A model generated the notes under the pieces. The model was not told where the DNA came from, ran no database searches, and worked only from the letters and a program-made list of their open reading frames with translations. From NCBI GenBank assembly GCA_963708725.1, contig CAVPTL010000014.1, forward strand, positions 248,001 to 312,000: a stretch of 64,000 nt of DNA, in the 5' to 3' direction. This document shows positions 61,681-64,000 of the stretch, piece by piece. Position numbers and translations under genes: made by a program. This DNA comes from CAVPTL01 sp963708725. GTDB taxonomy: Bacteria > Actinomycetota > Thermoleophilia > Gaiellales > JAICJC01. Each line of letters begins with the position of its first letter. The first letter of the stretch is position 1.

Positions 61681-62882
61681 CGGCCGAGCACGACCCGCAA
61701 CTCGCGATCGACGGCGGAACCCCGGTGCGGGCCACACCGCTTGACTTCTCGCCGCCACTGATCGGCGATGAGGAGGTCGATTCGGTGGTCGCGACGCTGC
61801 GGTCAGGGTGGCTCACGAGCGGTCCGCGAGTTGCCGAGCTCGAGCAGCGGTTCGCCGCCTACGCCGAGGTGCCCTACGCAATTGCGACATCGTCGTGCAC
61901 GGCCGCGCTGCATCTCGCGCTGATTGCCGCAGATGTCGGGGCCGGCGACGAAGTGGTGACGACGTCGTTCACGTGGCCGGCCACGGTCAACGCGATCCTG
62001 CACGCGGGCGCACAGCCGGTCTTTGCAGATGTCGATCGGGCGACGCTCAACATCGACCCCGAGGCGATCGAGCGCGCGATCACCCCCCGAACGAGTGCCA
62101 TCATGCCGGTGCATTTTGCCGGTGCGCCCTGCGACATGGACGCGATCGAGGCAATCGCCAAGACACACGGGCTGAAGCTGATCGAGGACGCGGCCCACGC
62201 GGTGGAAGCGGCGGTGGGCAGCCGAAAGATCGGCTCGATCGGCGACTTCACCTGCTTTTCGCTGTATGCGACCAAGAGCCTTGCCGGCGGTGAGGGCGGG
62301 TTGATCACCACCGCCTCCGAGCCGGCGGCAAAGCGGCTTCGGCTGTTGCGCTCCCAGGGGATCTCCCGTGATCCGTGGCGTCGCCGCGAGGTTCAGACGC
62401 TCGGCTACTACGACGTCGAAGAGCCCGGATACAAGGCCAACCTCGGGGATCTGCACGCGGCCGCGGCGCTTCCGGGACTCCCGCAGGTCGGTGCTCGCCG
62501 GGCACGCCGGCTCGAGATCGTGAAGCGCTACGACGCGGCGCTGGCCGATCTCGAAGGGCTCACGCCGATCGGGCGGCCCGATTTTGGCCGGCATGCCCAC
62601 CACCTCTACGTGCTGCGGGTCGATGCCGCCCGTGCCGGCGCGAACCGCGACCGCTACGCCGAGGCGTTGATGGCCGAGAACATCTCAACCGGCCTGCACT
62701 TTCTGCCAGTGCACACGCTCACCTGGTATCACCAGCACCTGCCGGAGGTCGAGCTGCCGGTCGCCCAGCGCGCCGGCTCGGAGGTCATGTCGCTCCCACT
62801 CGCGGCGGCCCACAGCGACGCCGACGTCGACGATGTGATCGCCGCGTTGCACAAGGTCCACGCGGCGCTGATACGGCCGTGA
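61677..62882 (+). CDS. DegT/DnrJ/EryC1/StrS sugar aminotransferase
   Basis: PLP enzyme, 401 residues: LRSGWLTSGPRVAELEQRFAAYAEVPYAIATSSCTAALHLAL, VVTTSFTWPATVNAI, LIEDAAHAVEA, FSLYATKSLAGGEGGLITT (PLP Lys), TWYHQHLPEVELPVAQRAGSEVMSLPL. The family turns 4-keto or 3-keto nucleotide sugars into amino-sugars. With the dehydratase two genes earlier this suggests a 4-amino-4,6-dideoxy sugar. ATG 61677 overlaps the ATP-grasp stop by 4 bases. Confidence 0.94.
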   Translation: MTAEHDPQLAIDGGTPVRATPLDFSPPLIGDEEVDSVVATLRSGWLTSGPRVAELEQRFAAYAEVPYAIATSSCTAALHLALIAADVGAGDEVVTTSFTWPATVNAILHAGAQPVFADVDRATLNIDPEAIERAITPRTSAIMPVHFAGAPCDMDAIEAIAKTHGLKLIEDAAHAVEAAVGSRKIGSIGDFTCFSLYATKSLAGGEGGLITTASEPAAKRLRLLRSQGISRDPWRRREVQTLGYYDVEEPGYKANLGDLHAAAALPGLPQVGARRARRLEIVKRYDAALADLEGLTPIGRPDFGRHAHHLYVLRVDAARAGANRDRYAEALMAENISTGLHFLPVHTLTWYHQHLPEVELPVAQRAGSEVMSLPLAAAHSDADVDDVIAALHKVHAALIRP

Positions 62883-63892
62883 ACCGGCGCACCCGAGTCG
62901 CGATCGAGGGCGCCATCTCGATCGTCCTGCTGGTCGTGCTCCTGAAATACGCGGGCGTCGATCAGGTGTGGAACACGCTGTCGCGCACAAGTCTCGCCTG
63001 GTTCCTGCCAGCGGTCGCGGTGAACATGGCGACGGTGGTGGTAATGGCGTGGCGGTGGCAGCTCTTGCTCGCCGCCAAGAACATCCTTGTGCCTCTGGGA
63101 TGGCTCACCCGAACGTACTTCGTCGCCCTCTTTGCCGGCCAGTTTCTCCCGGCGGCGATCGGCGGCGACGCGGTGCGAGCGATCGAACTTGGACGTCGCA
63201 CCGACGATGGGCCCGAGGCGGTCGCATCGGTGCTGATCGACCGGCTGGTGGGAGTCGTCTCGCTGGTCGTGCTCGCGCTGGTCGCGATCGCAATCGGCGA
63301 CCACTCCGGCTACCGGCCGGAGGTGATCGCGGTCGAGGGGCTGTTCGGGCTCGCGGCGGCACTCATCCTGGCGCTGCTCTTTTCGAGCCGGCTGCGCGGT
63401 GTGGTGGCCCGTACGCTCGAGCCACGCGCGGGCGGCCACCGGCTCGCCGCCGGCCAGCGATTCTACGAGGCCCTGCACGCCTATCGTGACCACCGCCGCA
63501 CCCTGGTGGCGGTGTGCGGGCTGGCGATGATCGTGCAGATCGCGCGCATCGGAGTGATCTGGATGTTGGTGCAGGCGCTCGACCTGCCCGTCAACGTCGG
63601 GGTGGTGCTGGTCACCGGCCCGGTCGTGTTCGCGGCGCTGGTGCTTCCTGTCTCTCTGAATGGGATCGGGGTGCGCGAGGCGGTGTTCGTGTATTTCCTG
63701 CGCGATCAGGTCAGCAGTTCCGAGGCGGTCGCGCTGGGATTCGCCTTCTTCGCCGTCGGCACCGCCACCGCTCTGGTGGGCGCGGGCGTGCTGGGCGTGC
63801 GGTTCGTTCGCTACGGCGCTCGTGGCGTGCGCCGGCGCACCGAGATCGAACCGCCGGCTGAGCACAACGACCGCGACAGCCTCGCCCGCTAG
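62879..63892 (+). CDS. UPF0104/LPG-synthase-TM family membrane protein (putative lipid flippase or transferase)
   Basis: 337 residues, about eight membrane helices: ISIVLLVVLLKYAGVDQVWNTL, WFLPAVAVNMATVVVMAWRWQLLLAA, RTYFVALFAGQFLPAAIGGDAVRAIEL (the family core motif), DRLVGVVSLVVLALVAIAI, VFAALVLPVSLNGIGVREAVFVYFL. It matches the transmembrane half of lysyl-PG synthases (PF03706) without the synthase domain. GTG 62879 overlaps the aminotransferase stop (GTGA). It probably moves or uses the lipid-linked amino-sugar. Confidence 0.88.
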   Translation: MNRRTRVAIEGAISIVLLVVLLKYAGVDQVWNTLSRTSLAWFLPAVAVNMATVVVMAWRWQLLLAAKNILVPLGWLTRTYFVALFAGQFLPAAIGGDAVRAIELGRRTDDGPEAVASVLIDRLVGVVSLVVLALVAIAIGDHSGYRPEVIAVEGLFGLAAALILALLFSSRLRGVVARTLEPRAGGHRLAAGQRFYEALHAYRDHRRTLVAVCGLAMIVQIARIGVIWMLVQALDLPVNVGVVLVTGPVVFAALVLPVSLNGIGVREAVFVYFLRDQVSSSEAVALGFAFFAVGTATALVGAGVLGVRFVRYGARGVRRRTEIEPPAEHNDRDSLAR

Positions 63893-63897
63893 CCGGT

Positions 63898-63903
63898 TAC
63901 AGT
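63898..63903 (+). promoter_or_regulatory. -10 box of argF (TACAGT-N6-ATG)
   Basis: TACAGT ends 6 bases before ATG 63910, compatible with a leaderless start. Confidence 0.4.
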
Positions 63904-63909
63904 CACGCG

Positions 63910-64000
63910 ATGCCGGCCGAGCATCTCCAGGGACGCGATTTCCTTCGCAGTGAGGACCTCACCGGCGAGGAGATCGTGCATCTGCTTGACCTTGCCGATC
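63910..64000 (+). CDS. argF: Ornithine carbamoyltransferase, first 30 codons (cut by window edge)
   Basis: The frame from ATG 63910 is open to the window edge: MPAEHLQGRDFLRSEDLTGE followed by EIVHLLDLAD. The string HLQGRDFLRSEDLTGEE is typical of ornithine carbamoyltransferase N-termini, which makes citrulline in arginine synthesis. The active-site motifs lie outside the window, so the name rests on the N-terminus only. Confidence 0.8.
   Translation, partial: MPAEHLQGRDFLRSEDLTGEEIVHLLDLAD

Overview
This is a high-GC window of bacterial chromosome (strong G/C preference at third codon positions, many GTG starts). It almost certainly comes from an actinobacterium. Evidence for that: one heat-shock operon dnaK-grpE-dnaJ-hspR-clpB with an HspR regulator, a mycobacterial-type inositol-phosphate synthase beside a phosphatidylinositol-phosphate synthase-like gene, the housekeeping order glmU-prs-rplY-pth ... 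mfd-PPIase-mazG-eno, and many genes that look leaderless (TANNNT -10 hexamer 6-9 nt before the start codon). A deep lineage such as Thermoleophilia fits best, but that is inference. I see no rRNA, CRISPR array, transposase, integrase or prophage gene. The window is core genome with envelope-glycan islands.

Layout. 1-16 kb is housekeeping: enolase (cut by the window edge), MazG, a foldase lipoprotein, Mfd, an M20 peptidase, Pth, ribosomal protein L25, PRPP synthetase, a frameshifted glmU, tRNA-Gln(TTG), IspE, RsmA, TatD and MetG. 16-24 kb has an AbrB-type regulator, RsmI, a ROK sugar kinase, an LCP cell-wall ligase, an FmdB-like zinc ribbon, a GT4 glycosyltransferase, a polysaccharide-deacetylase/flippase-like fusion, a lipoprotein and LysA. 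24.5-30.7 kb is a five-gene operon centred on a UDP-sulfoquinovose synthase (phosphodiesterase, Wzx-like flippase, SqdB, GT2, cupin). 30.7-35.4 kb has an epimerase operon, a PsuG homologue whose Schiff-base lysine is arginine, a beta-propeller protein and a membrane protein. 35.4-41.9 kb is the heat-shock operon. 42-47.5 kb holds moaA, then a putative phosphoinositide operon: PAP2-type enzyme, CDP-alcohol phosphatidyltransferase, Ino1, and a PimA-like/PHP fusion. 47.5-56.9 kb has a secreted lectin-like protein, a three-gene set (degenerate uracil-DNA-glycosylase-like protein, presenilin/SPP-like membrane protein, S53 protease), RlmD, an HEAGH metallopeptidase, an MDR oxidoreductase, a DUF1707 protein and a MarR regulator. 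56.9-63.9 kb is a second glycan island: a GT-C enzyme divergent from a polyprenyl-phosphate glycosyltransferase, then dehydratase, ATP-grasp, DegT aminotransferase and UPF0104 genes chained by 4-base overlaps. The window ends in the first codons of an ornithine carbamoyltransferase.

How the parts fit. The three envelope islands suggest a cell surface with sulfoquinovose-containing glycans or lipids, inositol phospholipids with sugar head groups, and an amino-sugar decoration built in the cytoplasm, loaded on polyprenyl phosphate and transferred outside. The most unusual items are the PHP fusion to a degraded PimA-like domain, the SqdB operon, the presenilin-like gene linked to a secreted S53 protease, the PsuG Lys-to-Arg change, the dehydratase/ATP-grasp/aminotransferase/flippase cassette, two near-identical palindromes 22 kb apart, and two compact bidirectional promoters made of overlapping symmetric -10 boxes.
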